Source: Streptomyces sp. CCM_MD2014
Lineage (GTDB): Bacteria > Actinomycetota > Actinomycetes > Streptomycetales > Streptomycetaceae
Direction of reading: 5' to 3'
Length of the DNA: 64,000 nt
Assembly: GCF_000772045.1 (NCBI RefSeq)
Contig: NZ_CP009754.1
Coordinates: 5,642,001-5,706,000, forward strand
Each line of letters begins with the position of its first letter. The first letter of the stretch is position 1. The position numbers and the translations under genes are program-made. Below, one piece after another: positions 42,051 through 50,824 of the stretch. Under the pieces are notes generated by a model, which saw only the letters and a program-made list of their open reading frames with translations, was not told where the DNA came from and ran no database searches.

Positions 42051-44702
42051 ATGGATCTTCGACTGCCCCGCGTGCGAGGGCTGCTACGGGGGCCGCGGCG
42101 GATGCTCTCCGCCGCGGCCGCCGTCGTCGTGCTCGCCGGAGCCGGGACGTGGACGGCCGTCGCCGGTGACGACCCGGCCCCGGTGCGGCGCGCCGACCGG
42201 GTCGTGGCGGTGGGCGACGGCGTGCGCCTGGACACCTCGTACTTCACGGCCGGCTCCGGCGGCCGCCGCCCCGCCGTCCTGCTCGCGCACGGCTTCGGCG
42301 GCAGCAAGGACGACGTACGGGAGCAGGCCGAGGACCTGGCCAGGGACGGGTACGCGGTCCTCACCTGGTCGGCGCGCGGTTTCGGCAAGTCCACCGGGAA
42401 GATCGGGCTGAACGCGCCGGACGGCGAGGTCGCCGATGTCTCCCGCCTGATCGACTGGCTCGCGAAGCAGCCCCAGGTCCGGCTCGACAAGGACGGCGAC
42501 CCCCGCGTGGGCATCGCGGGCGGTTCCTACGGCGGCGCGGTGGCCCTGCTCGCGGCCGGTCGCGACACCCGGGTGGACGCCGTCGCCCCGGCGATCACGT
42601 ACTGGAACCTCGCGGACGCGCTGTTCCCGAACGGCGTGTTCAAGAAGCTGTGGGCCGGCATCTTCGTCAACTCCGGCGGCGGCTGCGACCGGTTCGAGGC
42701 CGACCTGTGCCGCATGTACCAGCGGGTCGCCGAGTCCGGCACGCCCGACGCCGAGGCCGTGCGGCTCCTCGAGCGGCGCAGCCCGCAGGCGGTGGGCGAG
42801 CGGATCAAGGTGCCCACCCTGCTCGTGCAGGGCCAGACCGACTCCCTGTTCCCGCTCGGCCAGGCCGACGCCGCGGCGAAGGCGATCCGGGCGAACGGCG
42901 CCCCCGTGGACGTCGACTGGATCGCGGGCGGTCACGACGGCGGAGACATGGAGACCGACCGCGTCCAGGCGCGCATCGACGACTGGTTCGACCGGTATCT
43001 CAAGGACGACGCGAGCGCCGGCACCGGCCCCGCCTTCCGCGTCACCCGCACCGGAGGCGTCGACTCCACCGACGGGCAGGCCCAGTTGCGCGGCGCGAGC
43101 GCCGAGCACTACCCGGGCCTGACGAACGGACAGCGCTCCGTGCCCCTGCACGGCCGGGAGCAGCGCGTCGACAACCCGGCCGGCGCCAACCCGCCCGCCG
43201 TCTCCGCCCTGCCCGGCATCGGCGGCGCCGGAGGGCTCTCCCAGCTCTCCTCGCTCGGCGTCGGCGTCTCCCTGGACTTCCCCGGCCAGTACGCGGCGTT
43301 CGAGTCCGCCCCGGTCGACGACGACCTGCGGATCACCGGCTCGCCGACGGCCACCGTCCACGTCCGCTCCACCACCGACGACGCCGTCCTCTTCGCCAAG
43401 GTGTACGACGTCGGCCCCGGCGGCACGGCGCCCGTGCTCCCCTCCCAACTGGTCACCCCCGTCCGCGTCGAGGACGCCGAGGCGGGCAGGGACGTGACGG
43501 TCACCCTCCCGGCGATCGACCACGAGGTGGAGAAGGGCCACCGCCTCCGCCTGGTCCTCGCCTCCACCGACCTCGGCTACGCCTCCCCGGCCGCCCCGGC
43601 GACGTACACCGTCTCCCTCGAGGGCGACCTGAAGGTGCCGACCGCGCCCGGCGTGACGACCGCCGCCGCCCCGCTGCCCGCCTGGGTGTGGTGGCTGCCC
43701 CTGGCCGGTGCCGCCGTCGCCCTGGTCCTGCTGTGGACCGGCCGCCGCCGCACCACCGCGCCCGCACCCGACCCGGCGCTCGCCGACGTGCCCCTGCAGA
43801 TCACCGGCCTGAGCAAGCGCTACGCCGGGTCCGCCGAGCGGTACGCGGTGCGGGAGCTGTCCTTCCGCGTGGAGAAGGGGCAGGTGCTCGGTCTGCTCGG
43901 ACCCAACGGCGCGGGCAAGACCACCACGCTGCGGATGCTGATGGGCCTGATCACGCCGGACGACGGCGAGATCAGGGTCTTCGGCCACGCCATCCGGCCC
44001 GGCGCCCCGGTGCTGTCCCGGGTCGGCGCCTTCGTCGAGGGCGCCGGATTCCTGCCGCACCTGTCCGGCCGGGAGAACCTGGAGCTGTACTGGCGGGCGA
44101 CCGGCCGCCCGCCCGAGGACGCCCACCTGGACGAGGCCCTGGAGATCGCCGGGCTCGGCGACGCGCTCGCCCGCGCGGTGCGCACCTACTCCCAGGGCAT
44201 GCGCCAGCGGCTCGCCATCGCCCAGGCCATGCTCGGCCTGCCCGACCTCCTCATCCTCGACGAGCCGACCAACGGCCTCGACCCGCCGCAGATCCGCGAG
44301 ATGCGCGAGGTGATGATCCGCTACGCGGCCGCCGGACGCACCGTGATCGTCTCCAGCCATCTGCTGGCCGAGGTCGAGCAGTCCTGCACCCACCTCGTGG
44401 TCATGGACCGGGGCCGGCTGGTCCAGGCCGGCCCGGTCGCCGAGATCGTCGGCTCCGGCGACACCCTCCTCGTCGGCACCGGCCTGCCCGTGGACGAACC
44501 GCTCGTGGACAAGGTGGCCGCCCTGCCCGGCGTCGCCTCGGTCGTGCACACCGACGACGGGCTCCTGGTCCGCCTCGACCCCGGCGGCACCGCGCCCGGC
44601 CTGGTCGCCGAACTGGTCCGCCTGGAGATCCCGGTGGCGTCGGTCGGCCCGCACCGCCGCCTGGAGGACGCCTTCCTCACCCTGATCGGAGGATCCGCAT
44701 GA
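42051..44702 (+). CDS. Extracytoplasmic alpha/beta-hydrolase fused to an ABC transporter ATPase
   Basis: The 883-residue fusion has residues 16-38 as a membrane anchor or signal (RMLSAAAAVVVLAGAGTWTA). Residues 50-320 are an S15-type alpha/beta hydrolase (LLAHGFGGSKDD; nucleophile in AGGSYGGAVALLAAG, about 166; Asp in QGQTDSLF; His in AGGHDGG). Residues 400-530 are the X-Pro peptidase C-terminal jelly roll (AAFESAPVDDDLRITGSPTA). A second helix WVWWLPLAGAAVALVLLW (about 549) leads to an ABC ATPase, about 585-880 (LLGPNGAGKTTTLRMLM, YSQGMRQRLAIAQAM, LLILDEPTNGLDPP, VSSHLLAEVE). Topology predicts hydrolase outside and ATPase inside. The permease gene overlaps (ATGA). Confidence 0.9.
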   Translation: MDLRLPRVRGLLRGPRRMLSAAAAVVVLAGAGTWTAVAGDDPAPVRRADRVVAVGDGVRLDTSYFTAGSGGRRPAVLLAHGFGGSKDDVREQAEDLARDGYAVLTWSARGFGKSTGKIGLNAPDGEVADVSRLIDWLAKQPQVRLDKDGDPRVGIAGGSYGGAVALLAAGRDTRVDAVAPAITYWNLADALFPNGVFKKLWAGIFVNSGGGCDRFEADLCRMYQRVAESGTPDAEAVRLLERRSPQAVGERIKVPTLLVQGQTDSLFPLGQADAAAKAIRANGAPVDVDWIAGGHDGGDMETDRVQARIDDWFDRYLKDDASAGTGPAFRVTRTGGVDSTDGQAQLRGASAEHYPGLTNGQRSVPLHGREQRVDNPAGANPPAVSALPGIGGAGGLSQLSSLGVGVSLDFPGQYAAFESAPVDDDLRITGSPTATVHVRSTTDDAVLFAKVYDVGPGGTAPVLPSQLVTPVRVEDAEAGRDVTVTLPAIDHEVEKGHRLRLVLASTDLGYASPAAPATYTVSLEGDLKVPTAPGVTTAAAPLPAWVWWLPLAGAAVALVLLWTGRRRTTAPAPDPALADVPLQITGLSKRYAGSAERYAVRELSFRVEKGQVLGLLGPNGAGKTTTLRMLMGLITPDDGEIRVFGHAIRPGAPVLSRVGAFVEGAGFLPHLSGRENLELYWRATGRPPEDAHLDEALEIAGLGDALARAVRTYSQGMRQRLAIAQAMLGLPDLLILDEPTNGLDPPQIREMREVMIRYAAAGRTVIVSSHLLAEVEQSCTHLVVMDRGRLVQAGPVAEIVGSGDTLLVGTGLPVDEPLVDKVAALPGVASVVHTDDGLLVRLDPGGTAPGLVAELVRLEIPVASVGPHRRLEDAFLTLIGGSA

Positions 44703-45598
44703 GCGCGCCCACCAAGCCGGCGACGGCCGGGCCCGCGCCCGGACCGGCGTCGGCGCCCGACTCGGCGCCCGGCTACCGGGCGGGCCGCACCCTGCCCCTG
44801 CGGGTGGAGCTGGTGCGTCAGCTCAAGCGGCGCCGGACCCTGTTCATGGGCGCGATCCTCGCAGTCCTGCCGTTCGTCCTCGTCGTCGCCTTCGCGATCG
44901 GCGGCGAGCCGGACGGCCCCGGCGACCGCATCACCCTGATGGACACCGCCACCGCCTCCGGCGCCAACTTCGCCGCCGTCAACCTGTTCGTCTCGGCGGG
45001 CTTCCTGCTGGTCGTCCCGGTCGCGCTGTTCTGCGGGGACACCGTGGCCTCCGAGGCGAGCTGGTCCTCCCTGCGCTATCTGCTCGCCGCGCCGGTGCCG
45101 CGGGCGCGGCTGCTCGCGTCCAAGCTGGCCGTCGGGCTCGGGATGAGCCTGGCCGCGATGGTGCTGCTCCCCCTGGTGGCGCTGGCCGTGGGCACGGTCG
45201 CCTACGGCTGGGGGCCGCTGGCCATCCCCACGGGCGGCTCGCTCGCGCCGGGGACGGCCGCGCAGCGCCTGGTCGTGGTCGTGGCGTACATCTTCGTGTC
45301 CCAACTGGTCACCGCGGGGCTCGCCTTCTGGCTGTCGACCCGCACCGACGCGCCGCTCGGAGCGGTCGGCGGCGCCGTCGGCCTCACCATCGTCGGCAAC
45401 GTCCTGGACGCCGTGACGGCGCTCGGCCACTGGCGCGACTTCCTGCCCGCGCACTGGCAGTTCGCCTGGGCGGACGCCGTCCAGCCGAACCCGGAGTGGT
45501 CGGGCATGATCCAGGGCGCGGCGGTCTCGGTCACGTACGCGCTGGTGCTGTTCGCCCTGGCCTTCCGGGGTTTCGCCAGGAAGGACGTCGTCTCCTAG
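44699..45598 (+). CDS. ABC-2-type transporter permease, partner of the hydrolase-ATPase fusion
   Basis: The 299-residue membrane protein has six predicted helices (ILAVLPFVLVVAFAIG, AAVNLFVSAGFLLVVPVALF, LGMSLAAMVLLPLVALAVGT, LVVVVAYIFVSQLVTAGLAF, and others) and the cytoplasmic segment ASEASWSSLRYLLAAPVPRA typical of ABC-2 permeases that contact the ATPase. The ATG overlaps the fusion-gene stop (ATGA) and follows GGAGGATCC. The pair should form an exporter whose outward face carries a tethered hydrolase. Substrate unknown. The N-terminal 30 residues are proline/alanine-rich. Confidence 0.88.
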   Translation: MSAPTKPATAGPAPGPASAPDSAPGYRAGRTLPLRVELVRQLKRRRTLFMGAILAVLPFVLVVAFAIGGEPDGPGDRITLMDTATASGANFAAVNLFVSAGFLLVVPVALFCGDTVASEASWSSLRYLLAAPVPRARLLASKLAVGLGMSLAAMVLLPLVALAVGTVAYGWGPLAIPTGGSLAPGTAAQRLVVVVAYIFVSQLVTAGLAFWLSTRTDAPLGAVGGAVGLTIVGNVLDAVTALGHWRDFLPAHWQFAWADAVQPNPEWSGMIQGAAVSVTYALVLFALAFRGFARKDVVS

Positions 45599-45745
45599 GT
45601 CACCCGAGGGCTGCCCGCCGGTCTCGGCGGGACGCCCCCGTGCCCCCTTCGAGACACAGCCGTAACACCCCGTGCCGCACGTTTCGCCCCGCCGCCCCGT
45701 CACAGTCACGTACACCGGCGCCGAACAAGCACAGGGGGACGGACG

Positions 45746-47338
45746 ATGAACCGGTACGGGACGCACGGGAAGCGGGGGCGGCGCGGCACGAGCGCACTGC
45801 TCGCGCTCACCCTGGCGGGCGGAGTGCTGCTCACCGGCTGCGGGGGAGGGGACGACTCCGCCGGCGGTGCGAAGGACACCACGGTCGACTCGCGCCGTCG
45901 CGGCTCGGCCCCGATGCCCGCCCCCGACCGCCCGCGCGGCGAGGGCGAACAGCGCCACGACGGCGGCACGGCCACCGGCGAGGCCGGCAAGAACGGGGAC
46001 TCCCGGGAGATCGCGCCCGACCCCGACTACCTCTCCACCTTCGCCCTCGACGTCGACACCGCCTCCTACGGCTACGCCCGCCGCACCCTGTCCGAGGGCC
46101 GGCTGCCCGACCCGGCGACGGTCCGCCCCGAGGAGTTCGTCAACAGCTTCCGCCAGGACTACGAGCGGCCCGACGGCGACGGCTTCTCGGTGACCGTGGA
46201 CGGCGCCCGCACCGACGCCGAGGACTGGTCACTGGTCCGCGTCGGCCTGGCCACCCGCTCCGCCGAGGAGCGGGGCGAACGCCCGCCGGCCGCCCTGACC
46301 TTCGTCATCGACGTCTCCGGCTCCATGGGCGAACCCGGCCGCCTCGACCTCGCCCGGGAGGCGCTGGGCACCATGACCGACCGGCTGCGCGACGACGACT
46401 CCGTCGCGCTCGTCACCTTCAGCGACGAGGCCGAGACCGTCCTGCCCATGACCCGGCTCGGCGACCACCGCGGCCGCGTCCACGACGCGATCGACGGTCT
46501 GGAGCCGGCCGAGTCCACCAACCTCGGCGCGGGCGTCGAGACCGGATACGAGACCGCCGTCGAGGGCCGCCGCGAGGGCGTCACCAACCGTGTCGTCCTC
46601 GTCTCCGACGCCCTCGCCAACACCGGCGACACCGACGCGGACACCATCCTCGAACGCATCGCCGCCGAGCGCCGCGAGCACGGCATCACCCTCTTCGGCG
46701 TGGGCGTCGGCAGCGACTACGGCGACGCCCTGATGGAACGCCTCGCCGACAAGGGCGACGGCCACACCGCGTACGTCTCGACCCCCGAGGACGCCCGCGA
46801 GGTGTTCTGCGAGCAACTCCCGCGCCACATCGAGCTGACCGCCCGCGACGCCAAGGCCCAGGTCGCCTTCGACCCGGAGACCGTCGCCGAGTTCCGCCTG
46901 GTCGGCTACGACAACCGCCAGGTCGCCGACGAGGACTTCCGCGACGACCGCGTCGACGGCGGCGAGGTCGGCCCCGGCCACACGGTCACCGCCCTCTACG
47001 CCGTCCGCACCAGGCCGGGCGCCGACGGCCACCTCGCCACGGCCACCGTCCGCTGGCTCGACCCCGGCAGCCGGGACCCGCACGAGGAGTCCGGCGCCGT
47101 GGAGACCGACGCCCTCGACGGCTCGGTCTGGGAGGCCGGGCGCGGGCTGCGGGTGACGGCGACCGCCGCCTACTTCGCCGACGCGCTCCGGTCCGCGGAC
47201 GGCGACCGCAGCTCCCTGCCGGGCGCGCCGGGACTGTCCGAACTGTCCGGGCGGGCCGACGGCCTGGCGGACCGCACGGAGGACGAGGACGTGCGCGAGC
47301 TGGCCGAGGCGATCGAGGAGGCGGACCGGCTGACCTGA
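45746..47338 (+). CDS. VWA-domain lipoprotein (YfbK type)
   Basis: The 530-residue lipoprotein has signal LLALTLAGGVLLTGC with Cys about 32. An N-terminal YfbK domain (STFALDVDTASYGYARRTLS) is followed by a von Willebrand A domain (ALTFVIDVSGSMGEPGRLDL, MIDAS DxSxS intact; LVTFSDEAETVLPM; STNLGAGVETGYETAV, NRVVLVSDALANTGDTDADT) and a C-terminal YfbK/DUF3520 region (AKAQVAFDPETVAEFRLVGY). Metal-dependent adhesion or assembly role at the cell surface. RBS AGGGGGACGG precedes the ATG. No operon partner. Confidence 0.9.
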   Translation: MNRYGTHGKRGRRGTSALLALTLAGGVLLTGCGGGDDSAGGAKDTTVDSRRRGSAPMPAPDRPRGEGEQRHDGGTATGEAGKNGDSREIAPDPDYLSTFALDVDTASYGYARRTLSEGRLPDPATVRPEEFVNSFRQDYERPDGDGFSVTVDGARTDAEDWSLVRVGLATRSAEERGERPPAALTFVIDVSGSMGEPGRLDLAREALGTMTDRLRDDDSVALVTFSDEAETVLPMTRLGDHRGRVHDAIDGLEPAESTNLGAGVETGYETAVEGRREGVTNRVVLVSDALANTGDTDADTILERIAAERREHGITLFGVGVGSDYGDALMERLADKGDGHTAYVSTPEDAREVFCEQLPRHIELTARDAKAQVAFDPETVAEFRLVGYDNRQVADEDFRDDRVDGGEVGPGHTVTALYAVRTRPGADGHLATATVRWLDPGSRDPHEESGAVETDALDGSVWEAGRGLRVTATAAYFADALRSADGDRSSLPGAPGLSELSGRADGLADRTEDEDVRELAEAIEEADRLT

Positions 47339-47361
47339 CCCGACGGGGTGCCGCCCGCCCA

Positions 47362-47402
47362 TTGACGTTTCCTTACGCGTGAGTAAGTTTACTCTGAAGT
47401 AA
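47362..47402 (+). promoter_or_regulatory. Promoter with two overlapping TTACT-AGTAA dyads, acyl-CoA synthetase gene
   Basis: TTGACG (47362-47367), 16 bases, TAAGTT (47384-47389) form a promoter. Two 14-bp dyads overlap it: TTACGCGTGAGTAA (47373-47386, one mismatched pair) and TTACTCTGAAGTAA (47389-47402, TTACT/AGTAA perfect), 16 bp apart. This is the arrangement expected for a TetR-type repressor of fatty-acid activation genes. Confidence 0.7.
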
Positions 47403-47468
47403 GTTCGTAAGCGGGTTCGCAGGAGTTCACGCGACAGCGCAGCAGTCCGACCGCGACCGGGAGCCGTC

Positions 47469-49397
47469 ATGGGCGTACGCAGGGACCTGAAACGGGCGAA
47501 GGGGCGCGGTGGCCCGGCGTCCCGAGCGAGGACCGAGACCGTCAGGGACGCGGACGGCACCGTCCGCGAGGCCCGCACCGCCCCCCTCGCGCCCCCTCCC
47601 ACCGAGGGCAGCACCGCCGACATCCCCTTCACCAACGCGGCCGAGGCCCCCGGCGCGGTGATCCTGCGCCGCCAGGTGGACGGGGCCTGGCGGCCCGTCA
47701 CCGCCGCGGAGTTCGCCCGCGAGGTCACCGCTGTGGCCAAGGGCCTGATCGCCGCCGGCCTCGAACCCGGCGGCCGGGTCGCCGTCATGTCCCGCACCCG
47801 CTACGAGTGGACGGTCCTGGACTTCGCGATCTGGGCGGCCGGCGGCCAGACCGTCCCGGTCTACGCCACCTCCTCGGCCGACCAGGTCGAGTGGATCGTC
47901 CGCGACTCCGGCGCACGGCACGTCGTCACCGAGACCGCCGCCCACACCGCCACCGTCCGGACCGGCACGGACGGCCATCCGGAGCACCCGAGCGTCTGGG
48001 AAATCGACGCGGGTGCCCTCGCCGACCTCACCGCCCTCGGACTGGGCGTGAGCGACGAGGAGGTCACCAAGCGCCGCACCGCCCTCACCCCGGACGCGGT
48101 CGCCACCGTCTGCTACACCTCCGGCACCACCGGCCGCCCCAAGGGCTGCGTCCTCACCCACGCCAACCTGCACGCCGAGGCCGCCAACACGGTCGAGCTG
48201 CTGCACCCGATCTTCAAGGAGGTCACCGGCCAGACCGCCTCCACCCTCCTCTTCCTGCCGCTCGCCCACATCCTGGGCCGCACCATCCAGATCGCCTGCC
48301 TGCTGGCCCGCATCGAGATCGGCCACTTCCCCAGCATCAGGCCCGACGAACTGCGCCCCGCGCTCAAGTCGTTCCGCCCGACCTTCCTGGTCGGCGTCCC
48401 GTACCTGTTCGAGAAGATCCACGACACCGGCCGGGCGACCGCGGAGAAGATCGGCCGCGGCGCCTCCTTCGAACGCGCCCACCGCCTCGCCGTCCGCTTC
48501 GGCGGAGCGCACCTGGAACGCTTCCTGGGCCGCGGCAAGGGCCCCACCCCCGGCCTGTGGGCCGGCTGGGCCCTGTACGACCTGCTGGTCTACCGCCGGG
48601 TGCGCAAGGAACTCGGCGGCCGGATGCGCTACGCCATCAGCGGCGGCTCCCCGCTGGAGACAGACCTCAACCTGTTCTTCTACGCCGCCGGGATCATGAT
48701 CTACGAGGGCTACGGCCTGACCGAGACCACCGCCGCCGCCACCATCGTCCCGCCGCTCGGCCCCCGCCCCGGCACGGTCGGCCCGCCCGTCCCCGGCACC
48801 GCCGTGCGCATCGCGGACGACGGCGAGGTCCTGGTCAAGGGCGGCATCGTCTTCGGCGCCTACCGGGGCAACCCGGAGGCCACCGACGCGGCCCTCACCG
48901 ACGGCTGGTTCGCCACCGGCGACCTCGGCTCCCTCGACGCCGACGGCTACCTCACCATCACCGGCCGCAAGAAGGACCTGCTGGTCACCTCCGGCGGCAA
49001 GAACGTCTCCCCGGCCGTCCTGGAGGACCGGCTGCGCAGCCGCCCGCCCGTCGCCCAGTGCCTGGTCGTCGGCGACAACCGTCCCTTCGTCGCCGCGCTG
49101 ATCACCCTCGACCCGGAGGCCGTCGCCCACTGGCTGGCGGTGCGCAAGCTGCCCGCCGACACCCCGCTGTCCGAGCTGGTGCGCGACGAGAGGATGCGCG
49201 CCGACGTCCAGAAGGCCGTCGACCATGCCAACGCGGCCGTCTCCCGGGCCGAGTCGATCCGGGCCTTCCGGCTCGTCGAGGGCGAGTTCACCGAGGAGAA
49301 CGGGCTGCTCACCCCGTCCCTGAAGGTGAAGCGGCACGCTGCGGTCGCGGCGTACGCGGACGACATCGAGGCGCTGTACGCGACGCCGGGACGCTGA
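47469..49397 (+). CDS. Long-chain fatty acid-CoA ligase (AMP-binding, FadD15-like)
   Basis: The 642-residue acyl-CoA synthetase carries the P-loop-like motif VCYTSGTTGRPKGCVLTHAN (about 215-234), gate segment LGRTIQIACLLARIEIGHFP, adenylate motif YEGYGLTETTAAATIVPPLG, DGWFATGDLGSLDADGYLTI and hinge TGRKKDLLVTSGGKNVSP. The catalytic lysine lies in LTPSLKVKRHAA near the C-terminus. Activates long-chain fatty acids to acyl-CoA. ATG 47469 follows GGGAGCC. Its promoter carries repressor-like dyads, so expression is probably fatty-acid responsive. Confidence 0.92.
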   Translation: MGVRRDLKRAKGRGGPASRARTETVRDADGTVREARTAPLAPPPTEGSTADIPFTNAAEAPGAVILRRQVDGAWRPVTAAEFAREVTAVAKGLIAAGLEPGGRVAVMSRTRYEWTVLDFAIWAAGGQTVPVYATSSADQVEWIVRDSGARHVVTETAAHTATVRTGTDGHPEHPSVWEIDAGALADLTALGLGVSDEEVTKRRTALTPDAVATVCYTSGTTGRPKGCVLTHANLHAEAANTVELLHPIFKEVTGQTASTLLFLPLAHILGRTIQIACLLARIEIGHFPSIRPDELRPALKSFRPTFLVGVPYLFEKIHDTGRATAEKIGRGASFERAHRLAVRFGGAHLERFLGRGKGPTPGLWAGWALYDLLVYRRVRKELGGRMRYAISGGSPLETDLNLFFYAAGIMIYEGYGLTETTAAATIVPPLGPRPGTVGPPVPGTAVRIADDGEVLVKGGIVFGAYRGNPEATDAALTDGWFATGDLGSLDADGYLTITGRKKDLLVTSGGKNVSPAVLEDRLRSRPPVAQCLVVGDNRPFVAALITLDPEAVAHWLAVRKLPADTPLSELVRDERMRADVQKAVDHANAAVSRAESIRAFRLVEGEFTEENGLLTPSLKVKRHAAVAAYADDIEALYATPGR

Positions 49398-49427
49398 CCC
49401 GCAACCATGCGCCGCGGGCATGCGAAA

Positions 49428-49462
49428 GGGGCGGGCCGCCGCTGTGCGCGACGTCCCGCCCC
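49428..49462 (-). terminator. Terminator between acyl-CoA synthetase and rdlB
   Basis: GGGGCGGG (49428-49435) pairs with CCCGCCCC (49455-49462) over a 19-base loop. Read on the minus strand it is followed by TTT, fitting the end of the rdlB transcript; it also lies after the convergent synthetase gene. Confidence 0.65.
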
Positions 49463-49487
49463 GGGCCGCTGCCGGCGCCCGCCGTGC

Positions 49488-49880
49488 TCAGCCCTCGCCG
49501 TTGGCGGAGAGGATCGAGACGTCCTCCAGGAGGTGGGCCAGCGCACCGTCGCGCTTGGCCTGCGTGGAGTTCTCCGCGCACTGCTGGTTCATGTCGTCGC
49601 CCAGGACGTTGAGGTCCTGGATCGGCACGAGACCGATGACGCTGACCGGGATGTCGCTGACCGCGATGCAGGGCTTGTTGAAGGAGCCCTGGATGAGCGC
49701 CATCTGCGGGCTCATGTTGCCCGTGGTCATCGAGTTGCCGAAGTACTGCGAGGCGCCGTTCCCGTTGGCGGCGACCGGCCCGCTGTCGTCGCCGATCGCC
49801 ATCGCCTGCGGGGCCGCGGCAGCGGAGGCGCCCATGACGGAGGCGGCGATCGCCGCGTAGGCAACTACCTTCTTGATCAC
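49488..49880 (-). CDS. rdlB: Rodlin RdlB
   Basis: This 130-residue secreted rodlin has signal peptide VIKKVVAYAAIAASVMGASA ending in AAAAPQAMA, then IGDDSGPVAANGNGASQYFG. Two cysteines (KPCIAV, NQQCAEN) and the rodlin landmarks LVPIQDLNVLGDD and STQAKRDGALAHLLEDVSIL are shared with the divergent RdlA. Rodlins form the paired rods under the chaplin amyloid coat on aerial hyphae and spores. GTG 49880 with AAAGGA upstream. A sigma-BldN-like promoter lies 46 bases before the start, mirroring rdlA. Confidence 0.95.
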   Translation of the reverse strand: MIKKVVAYAAIAASVMGASAAAAPQAMAIGDDSGPVAANGNGASQYFGNSMTTGNMSPQMALIQGSFNKPCIAVSDIPVSVIGLVPIQDLNVLGDDMNQQCAENSTQAKRDGALAHLLEDVSILSANGEG

Positions 49881-49925
49881 TGGCCAGTCCTTTCTGAGGA
49901 AACCCCGTCCACCGGAGCGCTCTGG

Positions 49926-49953
49926 TCAACTCCGTGAGTCCGTCCGGGTTTCT
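49926..49953 (-). promoter_or_regulatory. Sigma-BldN-like promoter of rdlB
   Basis: On the minus strand, AGAAAC (49953-49948), 16 bases, AGTTGA (49931-49926). The pattern CGTAAC-N16-CGTTGA is that of sigma-BldN; each hexamer has two mismatches. The distance from -10 to the start codon equals that of rdlA within one base. Confidence 0.5.
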
Positions 49954-50069
49954 CCCGTTCACTCCGACGGCGGACAGCGGGAAATGTGTACGGGTTCGCG
50001 TTTGCCCGGGGATTCCGGCGAATTCCGGCCCGTTCTCGAGATCCCGTGCGGGCCAACCGGGTGAACGCC

Positions 50070-50097
50070 CGCAACCAATCATGGCGCATCGGGTTGA
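50070..50097 (+). promoter_or_regulatory. Sigma-BldN-like promoter of rdlA
   Basis: CGCAAC (50070-50075), 16 bases, GGTTGA (50092-50097), one mismatch per hexamer to CGTAAC-N16-CGTTGA as I recall it. It lies 45 bases before the rdlA start. Rodlin and chaplin genes are known BldN targets. Confidence 0.65.
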
Positions 50098-50141
50098 TGA
50101 GGCCGTAGGACAGTGCGTCGCTACGACGAAAGGAACGCGAA

Positions 50142-50537
50142 GTGCTCAAGAAGGCAATGGTCGCCGCGGCGGCTGCCGCTTCTGTGATCGGCATGTCGGC
50201 TGCCGCCGCTCCCCAGGCCCTGGCCATCGGGGACGACAACGGGCCGGCCGTGGCCAACGGCAACGGCGCCTCCTCGGCGTTCGGCAACTCGGCGACCGAG
50301 GGCGACATGAGCCCCCAGCTGTCGCTGGTCGAGGGCACGCTGAACAAGCCGTGCCTCGGTGTCGAGGACGTCAACGTCGCCGTCATCAACCTCGTCCCGA
50401 TCCAGGACGTCAACGTCCTGGCGGACGACCTGAACCAGCAGTGCGCGGACAACTCCACGCAGGCCAAGCGGGACGGTGCCCTGTCGCACGTCCTGGAGGA
50501 CCTGTCGGTCCTGTCGGCGAACGGCGAGGGCCGCTGA
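50142..50537 (+). CDS. rdlA: Rodlin RdlA
   Basis: The 131-residue secreted rodlin starts MLKKAMVAAAAAASVIGMSA (GTG start) with signal peptide ending AAAAPQALA. The mature protein carries NGNGASSAFGNSATEGDMSP, two cysteines (KPCLGVEDV, NQQCADN), LVPIQDVNVLADDLN and STQAKRDGALSHVLEDLSVL. It pairs with RdlB to build the rodlet layer. It differs from RdlB mainly in the central region. GAAAGGA precedes the start. A strong hairpin follows the gene. Development-dependent control through BldN is expected. Confidence 0.95.
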   Translation: MLKKAMVAAAAAASVIGMSAAAAPQALAIGDDNGPAVANGNGASSAFGNSATEGDMSPQLSLVEGTLNKPCLGVEDVNVAVINLVPIQDVNVLADDLNQQCADNSTQAKRDGALSHVLEDLSVLSANGEGR

Positions 50538-50554
50538 GCCCAGCCCGGCCCGGT

Positions 50555-50590
50555 ACGGGCGGCCCGCTGATTTCCGCGTGGGCCGCCCGT
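50555..50590 (+). terminator. Terminator hairpin of rdlA
   Basis: ACGGGCGGCCC (50555-50565) and GGGCCGCCCGT (50580-50590) are perfect 11-bp arms around a 14-base loop, 17 bases after the rdlA stop. The following stretch to 50824 must hold the chpD promoter; I found no convincing BldN match there. Confidence 0.8.
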
Positions 50591-50824
50591 CCGTGAACGG
50601 GACGGGATTTCGCCGGGGAGCGGATCGACGTCGTCGCTCTCTTGGGGGAACGGCCGGACCGAGTCGTGGGGCATCCGAGTGAATTACGGGGTGTCCCACG
50701 TTCGGTACTTTCTCCGGCCGTCAATTCCTCGTTTGCAGGCTGCAGGTCATGGTGCGAGCCGTCAATGCTGTGCTCGCGCGGTTTCGGCCGTCATTCAGGC
50801 ATGACCGCAGAGAAGGGAAAGTTC

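Noticed and set aside
42084..44654. Long minus-strand frame opposite the hydrolase-ATPase gene
   Set aside because: No start signal, repetitive Gly/Asp/Val composition; the plus strand carries intact catalytic motifs.
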